From contig CAUWBF010000005.1 in assembly GCA_963557785.1 (NCBI GenBank), forward strand, positions 1 through 64,000: 64,000 nucleotides of DNA, read 5' to 3'. Numbering within the stretch: position 1 is the stretch's first letter; each line of letters opens with the position of its first letter. This stretch comes from Merdicola sp963557785 (GTDB lineage: Bacteria > Bacillota > Clostridia > TANB77 > CAG-508). This document shows, in pieces, positions 46,409 to 55,074 of the stretch. The notes beneath the pieces were generated by a model that made no database searches, was not told where the DNA came from, and saw nothing but the letters and a program-made list of their open reading frames with translations. Made by a program: the position numbers and the translations under genes.

Positions 46409-46870
46409 ATGTGTGAACAGAACAACAAGAAACAATTTGCTTTGGTGGATTATGACTACAACTTTATTTTATATGAGCTTCGGCCACTAATTGAGCGTTA
46501 TTTCAGACGAGAAAACACTGATCTTAGCATTTTTGGAATCAAGGTTATCAATCGTGCAGAGGACATTGCTTCTTTGTTAGTTTTAACTACTAAGAAAACG
46601 CTTTGGTCTTTCAAGTATAACTTTGTAAATCCTGAGAATTGGGAAGTACATAAGTTGCAATCCAGTGCTAAACCGGTTGAAATCGTTGAACTTCGCAACC
46701 TGCGTTCTAATTTTATCGAAATTCAGGGAATGTCACCTGTAGAAGCTGATGAAGCTTGTTTAAAGTTCTTTATTGACTCAAGTACCTGTCTTCAAAAAGA
46801 GGAACGTGCAAAACTTTTAGAAGAGTCTAAAAAGGCGGCTGAACTTAAGAAAGTAATGGAAAGTAATTAG
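46409..46870 (+). CDS. Orphan protein of unknown function with atypical composition
   Basis: This 153-residue soluble protein starts MCEQNNKKQFALVDYDYNF and ends in a charged helix (KEERAKLLEESKKAAELKK). No family is recognised. AAGGAGGG precedes the ATG. Composition stands out: one 60-base line inside it (46441-46500) has 21 G+C, against 9 in a line of the neighbouring asnB and 16 in a line of pyk. Codons such as CGG, CGT, CCG and CTG are used freely. It has its own promoter and terminator. It is probably a recent acquisition. Confidence 0.7.
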   Translation: MCEQNNKKQFALVDYDYNFILYELRPLIERYFRRENTDLSIFGIKVINRAEDIASLLVLTTKKTLWSFKYNFVNPENWEVHKLQSSAKPVEIVELRNLRSNFIEIQGMSPVEADEACLKFFIDSSTCLQKEERAKLLEESKKAAELKKVMESN

Positions 46871-46891
46871 AATCCCGATATCACATCTATT

Positions 46892-46923
46892 ATGGCGAGG
46901 AACAATCTTCCCCGCCATTTTTC
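46892..46923 (+). terminator. Terminator after the orphan gene
   Basis: ATGGCG-A-GGAA / TTCC-C-CGCCAT hairpin (one A-C mismatch) at 46892-46918 followed by TTTTTC. It is much GC-richer than the other terminators of the window. Confidence 0.88.
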
Positions 46924-46985
46924 TTGCACTTTTAATTGTTTTCACTCATATAATACTAATATAAATTTTATATTGGAGGATTATT

Positions 46986-48795
46986 ATGTGTGGTTTAGTT
47001 GGTTTTGTTAATTTTCAAAAAGACATATCTTCTTATAAGAATGTTTTAAATAATATGAATAATACATTATCTAAAAGGGGCCCCGATGAAGATGGTTATT
47101 ACATAAAAAACAATGTTTCTCTTGGTCATAAAAGATTAATAGTTATTGACCCTGAAGGTCGGAAAACAACCTATGATAGAAACTTTTTCGGAATCTGAAT
47201 ATTGTATTGTATACAATGGACAAATATATAATACAAAAGAACTTAGAAAAGAATTAGAGGAAAATGGTTTTACCTTTAGTGGACATTGTGATACAGAAGT
47301 CCTTTTAAAAAGTTTTATCCATTATGGATATGATGTGGTTAACAAATTAAATGGTATTTATGCTTTTGCTATATGGAATTCAAAAAAACAAGAATTATTT
47401 CTGGCAAGAGACCATTTTGGTGTTAAACCTTTATTTTATACTCAATTTGATGATAGCCTTATATTTGCATCCGAAATTAAAGCCATATTTGAATATCCAG
47501 GTATAGAAAAGGTTGTTGATTCTGAAGGTATTTGTGAATTATTTGGAATAGGTCCTAGTCATACACCTGGTACAACTGTATTTAAAAATATATTTGAGTT
47601 AAAACCTGCTCACTTTGCAATATATAATAAGTCTGGTCTTCATATTGAAAAATATTGGCAACTTGAAAGTAAAGAACATACAGATAACTTTGATGCTACT
47701 TGTGACCATTTAAGATATCTTCTTGAAGATACTATAAACAGGCAATTAGTTTCGGATGTTCCTCTTTGTACTTTCCTATCTGGTGGATTAGATTCTAGCA
47801 TTATTACAGCTTTTGCAAGCAATTATTGTGAGAAAAATGATTTACCACCTTTAAATACATTTTCTGTAGATTATGTTGATAATGATAAAAATTTTGTTAA
47901 AAGTGATTTTCAGCCTAATTCCGATAACTACTATATCAACTTGATAGTAGATAAATTTCATACAAATCATAGAGCTATAGTATTAGATACTCCTGAACTT
48001 GCAGATGCTTTAGAAGATGCTATGATTGCCAGAGATACACCTGGAATGGCAGATGTTGATTCTTCTCTTCTTCTATTTTGTAAAAATGTAAAACCTTTTG
48101 CTACAGTATCTTTAACAGGTGAATGTGCTGATGAAATTTTTGGTGGTTATCCTTGGTTCTTTAGAGAAGATGCTTTAAATAGCAATACTTTTCCTTGGTC
48201 TATCGCTCTTTCAGAAAGGCAAGAATTATTAAATCCAGAAATATCTAAAAGAGTTAACTTAAAAGATTATATTGATTTTAGATATAAAGAAAGTTTAAAT
48301 AATGTTCATATTCTAGATACAGATTCACAAGAAACTGCCGAAAAAAGAAAAATATCTCATCTTACTTTAAATTGGTTTATGCAAACATTATTAGATAGGT
48401 CTGATAGAGCTTCTATGTATAATGGATTTGAACTTAGAGTCCCTTTTTGCGACTATAGGTTAGCTCAATATGTTTGGAATATTCCTTGGGAATTAAAAGC
48501 TTTAAATGGACGTGAAAAAGGATTACTTAGATATGTTATGAGAGACTTATTGCCTGCTGAAATTATCGATAGAAAGAAGAGTCCTTATCCTAAAACTCAT
48601 AATCCAAATTATCTTACAAAAGTAAAATCTATGCTTACTAAAATAATGAATAAACCTAATAGTCCTATTAACAATTTGCTTAATAGAGATTTTATACTAA
48701 ACATACTAGAAACTGATGGAAAAGCTTTCACTAGACCTTGGTTTGGTCAGTTAATGACTCGGTCCACAGCTTATGGCATATCTTTGCCAAGTTAA
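46986..48795 (+). pseudogene. asnB: Asparagine synthetase B, reading frame disrupted
   Basis: The gene encodes a glutamine-dependent asparagine synthetase (ATP, aspartate, glutamine): MCGLVGFVN with nucleophile Cys2, RGPDEDGYY, FLSGGLDSSIIT for the pyrophosphate loop and a complete C-terminal domain. Frame 46986-47160 gives VIDPEG, then the product continues in the +1 frame from 47161 (GKQPMIETFSESEYCIVYNGQIYN). Between the two, GGTCGGAAAA carries one extra base relative to an uninterrupted GGTGGAAAA. Without it the protein would be about 602 residues, a normal length. As given, translation stops at about residue 70. TTGGAGG precedes the ATG. It is either a real mutation or a sequence error. 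Confidence 0.85.
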
Positions 48796-48834
48796 TATGT
48801 GGCTAGAGAGGTATCAGCCTAAAATCGAATTATA

Positions 48835-48872
48835 AACCGAAAAAAGCCGAAGTTACTCGGCTTTTTTCGGTT
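48835..48872. terminator. Bidirectional terminator after asnB
   Basis: Perfect 16-bp inverted repeat AACCGAAAAAAGCCGA / TCGGCTTTTTTCGGTT with a six-base loop. It serves asnB and the converging ABC remnant. Confidence 0.9.
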
Positions 48873-48891
48873 CTTTTATATCATACATAGT

Positions 48892-49257
48892 TTATACAAT
48901 TTTTCCATCTTCCAATTTTATAATTCGATCCGCTAATTTTGCAATCTCAAGATTATGCGTAATCATTATAATAGTTTGATTATAGTCTTTATTAATCTTT
49001 TTTAGTAATTGAATAATTTCATTACTAGATTTAGAATCTAAATTACCTGTTGGCTCATCAGCTAGAATCATTGTTGGTTTCATCATCAAAGCTCTACCTA
49101 TAGCTACTTTTTGTTGTTGTCCTCCGGACAATTCATTAGGTAAATGTAATTTCATCGACATGTTTCGACAAAAATGTATTTCATATAAGTTTTTTCTAAT
49201 TAGCTTAAATACATATTCTAGATAATATTTTAACTTTTCAAACATATAGTAAAACAA
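48892..49257 (-). pseudogene. 5'-truncated ABC transporter ATPase remnant (MacB/LolD-like)
   Basis: From about residue 36 the 121-residue frame matches the C-terminal half of an export-type ABC ATPase: ELSGGQQQKVAIGRALM (signature), MILADEPTGNLDSKS (Walker B and D-loop) and IIMITHNLEIAKLADRI (switch His). Walker A and about 100 preceding residues are missing; the first 35 residues (MFYYMFEKLKYYLEYVF) are unrelated sequence. No permease gene is adjacent. It is probably a decayed fragment left by a rearrangement between asnB and dxr. Confidence 0.82.
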
Positions 49258-49258
49258 A

Positions 49259-49295
49259 GAGTTGGAACTTATACTAATTAGTATTGCTCCAACTC
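49259..49295 (-). terminator. Terminator after dxr
   Basis: GAGTTGGA / TCCAACTC with an inner palindrome ATACTAATTAGTAT, followed on the minus strand by TTTGTTTT, about 20 bases after the stop at 49317. Confidence 0.78.
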
Positions 49296-49316
49296 CCTGC
49301 TCTTCGTTAAAAAAGT

Positions 49317-50444
49317 TTATATTGCTATTTTTTTCCTTGTTTCATTGTCTAACTCTAAGATGTCATCCACTGAATATAATCTTGTTCCTATATGCTGTTC
49401 TAATGCTGTTTCAATACATCTTGGAATATCAGTATACTTTATCTTACCTTCCAAAAAAGCTGCTACTGCTACTTCATTTGCTGCATTTAGTACAATCTGA
49501 TAACTGTTACCAGCCTTTATAGCATCAAATGCGAGTTTAAGACACTTAAACTTGTTAAGATTTGGCTTTTCAAATCGTAAATTGCCAATCTCAAACAAAT
49601 TCAGTTTTTGAATCTTATTTTCTAGCCTATTCGGATAATTTAAAGCATATGCTATAGGAAGTTGCATATCTTTTGGACCAATATTTGCCATAATTGTTCC
49701 ATCAACAAACTGAACCATAGAGTGTACAAGACTCTGCCGATGTACTACTACTTCGATTTTGTCTGACGGAACATTAAATAACCAATGTGCCTCGATTACC
49801 TCGAAGCCTTTGTTCATCATAGTTGATGAATCAATAGTTACCTTAGGTCCCATCTTCCATGTTGGATGATTTAGCGCCTGCTCTGGTGTAATATCCTCTG
49901 TAATTTCCTTATCGAAGAACGGACCTCCAGATGCTGTTAATAGAATTTTATCTATTGGGTTATTTTTTTCCCCATTAAGACACTGCATAATAGCGCTATG
50001 CTCACTGTCAACAGTAAGCAGTTTCGTTCCGCATTCTCTTGCTAATGACATAATCAAATCTCCGCCTGTAACTAATACCTCCTTGTTTGCCAATGCTACT
50101 TTCCTTGTGTTTTGTATCATGTTATAAGTTGGTTCCAAACCTGCAATACCTACCAAGGCTGAAACAGCTATATCAGAATCTCTAAGTCTCGATATATCCC
50201 ACATTCCCTCTTCTCCATAATACACATCTAAGTTTGGAAATGTTTCCTTGATATGAACCGCATCCTTTGAGTCGGTAATGTATACATGCCTTGGACTAAA
50301 TCTTTCGATTTGTTCTATAAGCTTTTTTACATTCCGACCTGCTACTAAAGTGTTTGCAGAGAATAACTCAGGGTTTTCTTCTACAACTCTTAGTGTCGTT
50401 GTTCCAATTGATCCTGTGGATCCAAAAATAGCTACTTTTTGCAT
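49317..50444 (-). CDS. dxr: 1-deoxy-D-xylulose 5-phosphate reductoisomerase
   Basis: This 375-residue DXR is the second enzyme of the MEP isoprenoid pathway, making MEP from DXP with NADPH. Visible are FGSTGSIGTTTL (NADPH loop), ALANKEVLV, TVDSEHSAIMQCLNG (metal-binding Asp/Glu) and SSTMMNKGFEVIEAHWLF. The ATG at 50444 has AAGGAGG seven bases before it and gives the canonical MQKVAIFGS start; the frame is open upstream but without a site. Composition is higher in GC than most of the window (23 of 60 in line 49741-49800). It stands alone, without the usual cdsA, uppS or rseP, between an ABC remnant and rdgB. Confidence 0.95.
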   Translation of the reverse strand: MQKVAIFGSTGSIGTTTLRVVEENPELFSANTLVAGRNVKKLIEQIERFSPRHVYITDSKDAVHIKETFPNLDVYYGEEGMWDISRLRDSDIAVSALVGIAGLEPTYNMIQNTRKVALANKEVLVTGGDLIMSLARECGTKLLTVDSEHSAIMQCLNGEKNNPIDKILLTASGGPFFDKEITEDITPEQALNHPTWKMGPKVTIDSSTMMNKGFEVIEAHWLFNVPSDKIEVVVHRQSLVHSMVQFVDGTIMANIGPKDMQLPIAYALNYPNRLENKIQKLNLFEIGNLRFEKPNLNKFKCLKLAFDAIKAGNSYQIVLNAANEVAVAAFLEGKIKYTDIPRCIETALEQHIGTRLYSVDDILELDNETRKKIAI

Positions 50445-50515
50445 ATAAAGCCTCCTTATCTTTGAACTATTTTTTAGATTATATAGTTCTTTCTTCAACT
50501 GCGTGCTACCTGTTC

Positions 50516-50544
50516 AATATATCACATTATGTTAATTTTGTAAA
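50516..50544 (-). promoter_or_regulatory. Sigma-A-like promoter of dxr
   Basis: TTTACA (50544-50539), 17 bases, TATATT (50521-50516), about 70 bases before the ATG. A small leader hairpin (GAACTA / TAGTTC, about 50464-50490) lies between, of unknown role. Confidence 0.5.
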
Positions 50545-50560
50545 TGTTTCTGTATTTTCC

Positions 50561-51133
50561 TTAAAATTCTCGTTTTAATTTATTTAAAGCTTTACTTCTA
50601 CTGCTTATTTTATTTTTTTCAATTTGTTCTAATTCAGCAAGAGTTTTGCCTGTTTCTAATTCAAATATTTCATCAAATCCAAATCCATTATCTCCTCTTT
50701 TTTCATTAGCTATATACCCTTCTAATATTCCTGTATATACTTTTTCTTCTTCATTTGGCTTTACCATAGCAATACATGTAATTGCTTTGGCTTTCCTATT
50801 TTCTTTTTCTATTCCATTCATTTTTTCTAAGATATAATTGTTTCTTTCCTCTTGTGTAGCATTTTCCCCTAAAAATCTTGCAGTTTTAACTCCTGGAAAG
50901 CCATTAAGAGCTTCTATACATAATCCGCTATCATCTGCTATACATACTTTTCCAGTTAATTTTGATATTTCGGTTGCCTTTTTTATTGCATTTCCTTCAA
51001 ATGTTTCTTTATCTTCATCAACTTCAATATCTATTCCTGCTTCTTTTAATGATATAACTTCGTTGTTTTTTAAAATTTCTTTTAATTCTGATATCTTTCC
51101 TTTATTATTGGTTGCAAGTATAATTTGTTCCAT
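50561..51133 (-). CDS. rdgB: dITP/XTP pyrophosphatase (RdgB/HAM1)
   Basis: This 190-residue protein has ILATNNKGKISELKEIL at the start, TFEGNAIKKA, CIADDSGLCIEALNGFPGV and the C-terminal SSRSKALNKL. It hydrolyses non-canonical purine nucleoside triphosphates to keep them out of DNA. It lies 17 bases after purB. GAGGTG precedes the ATG. Confidence 0.95.
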   Translation of the reverse strand: MEQIILATNNKGKISELKEILKNNEVISLKEAGIDIEVDEDKETFEGNAIKKATEISKLTGKVCIADDSGLCIEALNGFPGVKTARFLGENATQEERNNYILEKMNGIEKENRKAKAITCIAMVKPNEEEKVYTGILEGYIANEKRGDNGFGFDEIFELETGKTLAELEQIEKNKISSRSKALNKLKREF

Positions 51134-51149
51134 TTTTTCACCTCTTAAT

Positions 51150-52514
51150 TTATAACATCTCTACGATATTTCTTGCTAATCCTATATAATCTTTTATTTC
51201 TAAACTCTTTAATATTTCTTTATCTTCTTTTTTTATTTCTAAATCATTAAACCAATCTCTTAGTTCTTCTAATGATACTTTTTTGCCCTTTGTTTTTTCT
51301 TTTAATAGTTCATATGCATTTGTATATCCATTTTTTCTTAATATTGTTTGTATAGCCTCTGCTAAAATTTCTGGATTGTCATTTAAATCTTTTTCTAATA
51401 CTTCTCTATTTACTTCCATTTTGCTTAATCCTATTTGACTCTGCTTTATTGATATTAAAGAATGAGCTATAGATGTTCCTATATTTCTTAACATTGATGA
51501 ATCTGATAAATCTCTTTGCATTCTAGATACAGGTAAGTTTTCTGCAAATGTTCTTATTAAACCATTAGATATCCTAATATTGGCCATAGAATTTTCATGG
51601 TTTATTGGATTTATTTTATGAGGCATAACAGAAGATCCTATTTCTCCACTTACTGCTTTTTGTTTAAAATAGTGGTTACTAATGTATAACCACATATCAC
51701 TATTAAAATCCATTGTTACCATGTTAAAAGAACTAATCATATTCAATAATATAGTTAGTGTATCATGTGATTCTATTTGGGTAGTATAAATATTATATTC
51801 TAATTCAAAACTTTCTACAAATTTTTTTGCAATACTAATCCAGTCTACATTAGGATATGCTACTATATGTGCATTAAAGTTTCCAACTGCCCCACTAAAT
51901 TTTCCTTTTAGCTTTATATTTTCTATATGTTTTAAAATACTTTCCCATCTGTATACAAATATTGCAAACTCTTTTCCTACAGTTGTAGGTGATGCACTTT
52001 GTCCGTGTGTATGTGATAGCATTGCAATATCTTTATTTTCTTTTGCTGATTTCTTTACATCTTCTACTAATTTTTTTGCTTCCTTTAACCATACATTATC
52101 TATTGCATCTCTTACCATTAAGCTATACGATAAATTATTTATATCTTCTGATGTTGCAGCAAAATGTATAAAGTTTATAATCCTATTTAAGTTTAATTCT
52201 TTTACTTTATCTTGCAAATAGTATTCTACAGCTTTTACATCATGCTTAGTTACTTTTTCTATTTCTTTTACTTTTTTTGCTTCTTCTATATTAAATTTTA
52301 TATAAATTTCTTCTAACTTCTCTATTTCTTCATTAGTTAATTTTATTTCTGTAATTTCATCTATCTTTGATAAAGTAACTAACCATTTTATTTCAACTAT
52401 AACTCTATTTTTTATAAGTGCATACTCTGAAAAATATTCTTGTATTGGTCTTGTAATTGTTTCATACCTTCCATCTATTGGTGTTATTGCGTACAATGAG
52501 TTTATTTCTCCCAT
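51150..52514 (-). CDS. purB: Adenylosuccinate lyase, long (E. coli) type
   Basis: This 454-residue member of the fumarase superfamily starts LYAITPIDGRYETIT, the E. coli PurB pattern, and carries the signature SSVMPHKINPINHENS. It cleaves SAICAR and adenylosuccinate in purine synthesis. It lies 17 bases after purA, which makes its substrate, so the pair forms a small AMP operon. TAGGAGG precedes the ATG. Confidence 0.94.
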   Translation of the reverse strand: MGEINSLYAITPIDGRYETITRPIQEYFSEYALIKNRVIVEIKWLVTLSKIDEITEIKLTNEEIEKLEEIYIKFNIEEAKKVKEIEKVTKHDVKAVEYYLQDKVKELNLNRIINFIHFAATSEDINNLSYSLMVRDAIDNVWLKEAKKLVEDVKKSAKENKDIAMLSHTHGQSASPTTVGKEFAIFVYRWESILKHIENIKLKGKFSGAVGNFNAHIVAYPNVDWISIAKKFVESFELEYNIYTTQIESHDTLTILLNMISSFNMVTMDFNSDMWLYISNHYFKQKAVSGEIGSSVMPHKINPINHENSMANIRISNGLIRTFAENLPVSRMQRDLSDSSMLRNIGTSIAHSLISIKQSQIGLSKMEVNREVLEKDLNDNPEILAEAIQTILRKNGYTNAYELLKEKTKGKKVSLEELRDWFNDLEIKKEDKEILKSLEIKDYIGLARNIVEML

Positions 52515-52530
52515 CTAATACCTCCTAAGA

Positions 52531-53802
52531 TTATTCGTCTATAATCATATCTTCTCTTCTTGGACCTGTTCCTATAAATTTAATTGGAACTCCTACATAT
52601 TCTTCTATTTCATTCAAATATTCTTGTGCTTTAACTGGTAAGTCTTCTCTTTTATTTACATTTGATATATCTCCAAAATTTCCTTCAAATTCTTTGTATA
52701 TAGGTTTACATTCAGATAAATATTTTTCATTAGTTGTATAATCTCTTGTTTTTTCTCCGTTATGCTCATATTCTATACATACTTTTATTTTCTCTAATTT
52801 TCCTATAGTATCTAAGTGGTTCAATGCAAGAGCTGTTATTCCGTTTACCTTTACTGCATATTTTAATGCTACTAAATCTAGCCATCCACATCTTCTAGGT
52901 CTTTTAGTTGTAGTACCATATTCATGTCCTAATTCTCTTATTGTATCACCTATTTCATTTTTTTGTTCTGTTATATATGGTCCTTCACCAACTCTTGAAG
53001 AATATGCTTTTAATACTCCATATACTTCCCCTATATCTTTTGCTCCGATTCCACTTCCTGAACAAATTCCTCCTATTGATGGATTTGATGATGTAACATA
53101 TGGATAACTTCCAAAATCTATATCTAATAAAGTTGCTTGCGCTCCTTCACAAACTACTTTTTTATCATTATCTATCGCATTATGTATAAGTGTAACAGTA
53201 TCTGTTATATATGTTTTTAATATTTCAGCATATTCTTTATATTGTTTTATAATCTCGTTTGCATCTATTTTTTCATATCCATATAATTCAAACATTTTAT
53301 TTTTATTAGCTACATTTCTATTTACTAATTTTTCGAAATTATCTGAAATTAAATCTTCCATTCTAATTCCAGTTCTTTCAAATTTATCACAATAGGCAGG
53401 TCCTATTCCTCTTAAAGTAGTACCAATTTTTCCTTCACCTCTATTTTCTTCTAGTAATTTATCCATCATAATGTGATAAGGAAAAATGATATGTGCTTTA
53501 TCACTAATATATAAATTTTTGCATGAGATACCTTGTGTTTTTAATTGTTCTATTTCTTCTATTAATACTTTTGGGTCTACAACCACTCCATTTCCTATAA
53601 TGGCTTTTACATTTTCATGTAATATGCCTGATGGGATTAAATGAAAAGCATATTTTTTGTTTCCTACAGACACGCTATGACCTGCATTGTTTCCTCCTGT
53701 GCATCGTACTGATACATCTGCTGTGTTTGATAAATAATCAATAATTTTTCCCTTTCCCTCGTCTCCGAAAAAAGTTCCTAAAACTACATTTACTTTTGAC
53801 AT
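52531..53802 (-). CDS. purA: Adenylosuccinate synthetase
   Basis: This 423-residue PurA joins IMP and aspartate with GTP. It has the P-loop GDEGKGKIIDYLS near the start (with TFF in place of the usual QWG just before it), CTGGNNAGHSV, GTTLRGIGPAYCDK and TTKRPRRCGWLDLVALKYA. The ATG at 53802 has AAAGGAG eleven bases before it; the longer frame (from 53856) would add 18 residues without a site. A 15-bp palindrome overlaps its predicted promoter. Confidence 0.95.
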   Translation of the reverse strand: MSKVNVVLGTFFGDEGKGKIIDYLSNTADVSVRCTGGNNAGHSVSVGNKKYAFHLIPSGILHENVKAIIGNGVVVDPKVLIEEIEQLKTQGISCKNLYISDKAHIIFPYHIMMDKLLEENRGEGKIGTTLRGIGPAYCDKFERTGIRMEDLISDNFEKLVNRNVANKNKMFELYGYEKIDANEIIKQYKEYAEILKTYITDTVTLIHNAIDNDKKVVCEGAQATLLDIDFGSYPYVTSSNPSIGGICSGSGIGAKDIGEVYGVLKAYSSRVGEGPYITEQKNEIGDTIRELGHEYGTTTKRPRRCGWLDLVALKYAVKVNGITALALNHLDTIGKLEKIKVCIEYEHNGEKTRDYTTNEKYLSECKPIYKEFEGNFGDISNVNKREDLPVKAQEYLNEIEEYVGVPIKFIGTGPRREDMIIDE

Positions 53803-53852
53803 ATAAGATATCTCCTTTCTTGTGTTTGCAAAATTTATAAGCACAAACACAA

Positions 53853-53888
53853 ACACAGAATAATAGTATTATAACTATTATTCTGTGT
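53853..53888 (-). promoter_or_regulatory. Perfect palindrome overlapping the predicted purA promoter
   Basis: A 15-bp inverted repeat ACACAGAATAATAGT / ACTATTATTCTGTGT with a six-base loop. On the minus strand TTGACA (53891-53886), 17 bases and TACTAT (53868-53863) make a promoter covered by the palindrome. It may be an operator, or the terminator of trxA with a poor T tract (TTTGTGTTTGTG). Confidence 0.5.
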
Positions 53889-53896
53889 CAATAACT

Positions 53897-54199
53897 TTAT
53901 AAAGAATTTAATATTTCGTTTTTATCATGTACACCAACAAATCTATTAACTAATTCACCATTTTTAAATATTAAAATTGTAGGTATACTCATAACATCAT
54001 ATTTTATTGCAAGTTCTGTATTTTCATCTACATTTACTTTTCCAACTGTTAAACTCTTATCTTCTGATATTTCGTCTATAATTGGGGACATCATTTTACA
54101 TGGTCCACACCAATCTGCATAAAAATCTATTATTGTAGTAGTTTGTGAATTTAAAACTTCTTCTTCAAAATTTCCTTCATTTATATTTTTTACACCCAT
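53897..54199 (-). CDS. trxA: Thioredoxin
   Basis: This 100-residue thioredoxin has the redox motif WCGPCK (about 30-35), the cis-proline SIPTI and a complete fold. It reduces protein disulphides. Its ATG follows the trxB stop directly (TAAATG), with GGAGG inside the end of trxB, so translation is coupled to its reductase. Confidence 0.96.
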   Translation of the reverse strand: MGVKNINEGNFEEEVLNSQTTTIIDFYADWCGPCKMMSPIIDEISEDKSLTVGKVNVDENTELAIKYDVMSIPTILIFKNGELVNRFVGVHDKNEILNSL

Positions 54200-55069
54200 T
54201 TACTTTTCCTCCATTCTTGTACTTTTGATTATATCAAATGCTGCTATCATTCCTTCATAAGTAGCTTTTGATATTTGTAAAATTCCTCCTGTACAGTCAC
54301 CACAAGCATATATATTATTTATGTTTGTTCTCATATTATTATCTACAACTATTTTATTTTTATCTGTTATTATTCCTAATTTTTTTGCAAAGTCTAAAGT
54401 TCCAGCTACTCCTTCTGCAATAAATATTCCGTCTATATCTATAGTTGTATTATCATCAAAAATCACTTTACTTACTCTATTTTCACCAGTAATCTTTTTT
54501 ATTTTCTTTGTACAAATATCTACTTCAGTAGCTGAACTTCTATTTTCTCTAATATCTCTACCATTTGTTAGAATAGTAACTTTCTTTGCAATATTGATTA
54601 AGTCTTTTAATTCCGAAAATGCATAATTCCCGCTTCCTATTATAGCTACGTTTTTTTGTCTGTAGAAAAATGCATCACAAATAGCACAATAACTAATCCC
54701 TTTTCCTTCAAATTCATCTATTCCATCAATATTCGGTTTATTTTTCTTATTTCCTGTAGCTAGAATAATGTTTTTAGTCTCATATACTTTTTTGTCAGTA
54801 TATACTTTATATATTTTTTCTTTTTCTATTTTTAAAACTTCTTCTTGAAATACTGGAATATTTAAGTTTTTTGCTTGCAATATTCCATTTTCATAAAGTT
54901 CTCTTCCTGTAATTCCATTTTTAAATCCATAATAGTTTTCGATTTTCTCTGTTTTCATTAAAACTGAGTCTTCATTTTCTATAATCATAACATCTATATT
55001 TGCTCTTTTTAGGTATAATCCTGCTGTTATTCCTGCAGGTCCTGCACCTATTATTATCGTATTATACAT
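54200..55069 (-). CDS. trxB: Thioredoxin reductase-like flavoprotein
   Basis: This 289-residue flavoprotein has the FAD motif GAGPAGITAG at the start, redox CAICDAFF near 130-137 and the second FAD motif ACGDCTGG near the end. It reduces TrxA, encoded next. The NAD(P) loop reads GSGNYAFSE, and the HRRxxxR motif that binds the 2'-phosphate of NADPH is replaced by TNGRDIRE. Use of NADPH is therefore doubtful; NADH or another electron donor is possible. The ATG at 55069 has AAAGGTGA in front; a GTG three codons upstream is less likely. Confidence 0.88.
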   Translation of the reverse strand: MYNTIIIGAGPAGITAGLYLKRANIDVMIIENEDSVLMKTEKIENYYGFKNGITGRELYENGILQAKNLNIPVFQEEVLKIEKEKIYKVYTDKKVYETKNIILATGNKKNKPNIDGIDEFEGKGISYCAICDAFFYRQKNVAIIGSGNYAFSELKDLINIAKKVTILTNGRDIRENRSSATEVDICTKKIKKITGENRVSKVIFDDNTTIDIDGIFIAEGVAGTLDFAKKLGIITDKNKIVVDNNMRTNINNIYACGDCTGGILQISKATYEGMIAAFDIIKSTRMEEK

Positions 55070-55074
55070 ATTCT

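Noticed and set aside
46498..46698. Minus-strand frame inside the orphan gene
   Set aside because: It is antisense to a better supported plus-strand gene with promoter, ribosome binding site and terminator.
47146..47200. Programmed +1 frameshift or separate start in asnB
   Set aside because: No slippery motif with a stimulator is evident, no ribosome binding site suits an internal start, and asnB is not known to use recoding.
49259..49295. Hairpin beside the ABC remnant as an insertion-sequence end
   Set aside because: No transposase or target duplication is visible; its position and T run fit a dxr terminator.
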